From: SKKY01 sp965228015
Lineage (GTDB): Bacteria; Bacillota; Peptococcia; Peptococcales; SKKY01
NCBI GenBank assembly: GCA_965228015.1
Contig: OZ245787.1
Location: forward strand, 1,426,001 to 1,490,000
DNA length: 64,000 nucleotides
Direction: 5' to 3'
Shown: positions 62,990 to 64,000 of the stretch, in pieces
Layout: every line of letters starts with the position of its first letter
How positions within the stretch are numbered: position 1 is the stretch's first letter
Program-made: the position numbers and the translations under genes
Notes under the pieces: model-generated
The model's database searches: none
Seen by the model: only the letters and a program-made list of their open reading frames with translations
Told to the model about the DNA's origin: nothing

Positions 62990-64000
62990 ATGAGTGCAAT
63001 CAGATTTAGAGGCCTAGCCTCTGGTATAGATATAGAATCAATAATTAAACAGATGATGGACACTGAAAGAACTAAGGTTGACAGGGTTTCTCAGCAGAAA
63101 CAGGTTTCTTTGTGGAAGCAGAAGCAATTCATATCAATTAACAGTAAACTTGCCAATTTTATTATTGATGCGAAGCTATCTTTTGGTCTTGCTACAACAA
63201 CTGCTACAGGTTCACTTTTAGGTACCAGCAGCAATTCAATGACTTGGGTTAAAAAAGCTGTATCAACTAATGAGTCAGCAGTTTCGGTATCAGCCTCTGC
63301 AGGAGCAACTAATGGGCCTTACAGTGTTAAGGTTAACAGTCTTGCATCAAACTGGTCATCAGCCAGTAGTAATAAGATAAGTGCTTCAACAGACAGAACC
63401 TCCCTTGAAACTCAGTTTGGTTTGGCTGGAACAGAGAATATTAATTTTACAATTGAGACAAACAACAATGGTGAGGCAAAAACCTTTACATTTAACAAGT
63501 CCGCTGGGGACACCAGCATAAGTGAAATGGTAAAGGAAATTAATGCTGCAGATTTAGGTGTTACAGCAATTTATGATGCAGGAGCAGACCGTTTCTTCTT
63601 GCAAACAAGTAATACTGGAGCAGGCAATACAATTAAGATTACAGATAATAGCACTAAAGCTTTTATTGCAGGAGCAGAAAGTACTTTAAAACTTCAACAT
63701 GAAGTTTCTGGTGTATATGAGGCTGTTGAAAACGCAACAGAATATGGCGGTGTTGATGCAAATATCGATTTCGGTGCAGCCACTGGAATTACTTTTTCAA
63801 GTAATGATTTTACATTAAACAATATTAGTTTCTCTCTAAAAGAAACTACATCTACAAGTTTTCAGGTGAATGTAAGTACAGATATAGATTCTGCTTTTGA
63901 TAAAATTAAAGAATTTGTTGATAACTATAATAAAATAGTTGATGAGATTGATTCTCTTACATCTCAAAAAAGAGATTCAAGTTATATGCCATTAACTAAT
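62990..64000 (+). CDS. fliD: flagellar filament cap protein FliD (3' truncated by window)
   Basis: The first 337 codons of FliD are present and open to the window edge. The N-terminus AIRFRGLASGIDIESIIKQM matches the conserved FliD_N motif. Coiled-coil-forming segments and a threonine/serine/asparagine-rich middle domain follow, with DKIKEFVDNYNKIVDEID near the edge. FliD caps the growing filament and helps flagellin fold. GGAAGGTGATATAAATG is the start, 13 bases after flaG. Confidence 0.95.
   Translation, partial: MSAIRFRGLASGIDIESIIKQMMDTERTKVDRVSQQKQVSLWKQKQFISINSKLANFIIDAKLSFGLATTTATGSLLGTSSNSMTWVKKAVSTNESAVSVSASAGATNGPYSVKVNSLASNWSSASSNKISASTDRTSLETQFGLAGTENINFTIETNNNGEAKTFTFNKSAGDTSISEMVKEINAADLGVTAIYDAGADRFFLQTSNTGAGNTIKITDNSTKAFIAGAESTLKLQHEVSGVYEAVENATEYGGVDANIDFGAATGITFSSNDFTLNNISFSLKETTSTSFQVNVSTDIDSAFDKIKEFVDNYNKIVDEIDSLTSQKRDSSYMPLTN

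Noticed and set aside
1..64000. CRISPR array, prophage, restriction or toxin-antitoxin system
   Set aside because: No regularly spaced repeats, phage structural genes, or recognisable defence or toxin genes were found on either strand.

Overview
The window is AT-rich Firmicutes DNA, most likely from an anaerobic, flagellated member of the Clostridia. The evidence is the order mnmG-rsmG-noc-parA-parB with parS sites, a Bacillus-size SRP RNA beside dnaX, Veg, rubredoxin, an ANTAR regulator beside glnA, strong AGGAGG ribosome sites, many TTG/GTG starts, and a consensus sigma-D promoter before flaG-fliD. mnmG and the parABS cluster place the left end close to oriC. Almost every chromosomal gene runs rightward.

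Layout. 1-4.7 kb: mnmG, rsmG, a broken noc, parA, parB and two parS sites. 4.9-8.3 kb: M23 peptidase, bactofilin, CvpA-like protein, radical SAM protein, DUF951. 8.3-16.5 kb: rpsF-ssb-rpsR, DUF2232, rplI, dnaB, a broken gdhA, a COG2509 flavoprotein and purA. 16.6-18.9 kb: an ATP-grasp ligase and a FemX-type transferase, probably making the peptidoglycan cross-bridge. 18.9-22.6 kb: six tRNA genes interrupted by an ISL3-type and an ISLre2-type element. 22.7-29.2 kb: tadA and accessory genes, several broken. 29.2-43.2 kb: tRNA-Ser, SRP RNA, dnaX-ybaB-recR, tmk-yaaR-holB-yaaT, rsmI, metG, tatD-rnmV-rsmA and veg, in the Bacillus order. 43.3-50.9 kb: second ISL3 copy, ANTAR regulator, glnA, GNAT, VanY, and the second ISLre2 copy inverted. 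50.9-56.5 kb: a broken PEPCK-like gene, then a cobalamin methionine synthase operon with a frameshift in each gene. 56.5-64 kb: third ISL3 copy, an ABC exporter operon, a broken TrkA_C membrane protein, then flaG (frameshifted) and the start of fliD.

Two themes stand out. First, about a dozen chromosomal genes carry one-base homopolymer indels or in-frame stops, often several per gene, whereas replication, translation and cell-wall genes are intact. This looks like real gene decay combined with IS expansion, although sequencing error cannot be excluded from the sequence alone. Second, all three ISL3-type copies sit in or directly beside an intrinsic terminator of a rightward gene, all in the same orientation. 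Each carries its own hairpin-plus-T-tract terminator about 50 bp inside the end that faces the interrupted gene. This suggests an element that targets terminators and replaces what it destroys.

No CRISPR array, prophage, rRNA gene or clear riboswitch was seen. No stretch longer than about 300 bases lacks a gene or an IS.
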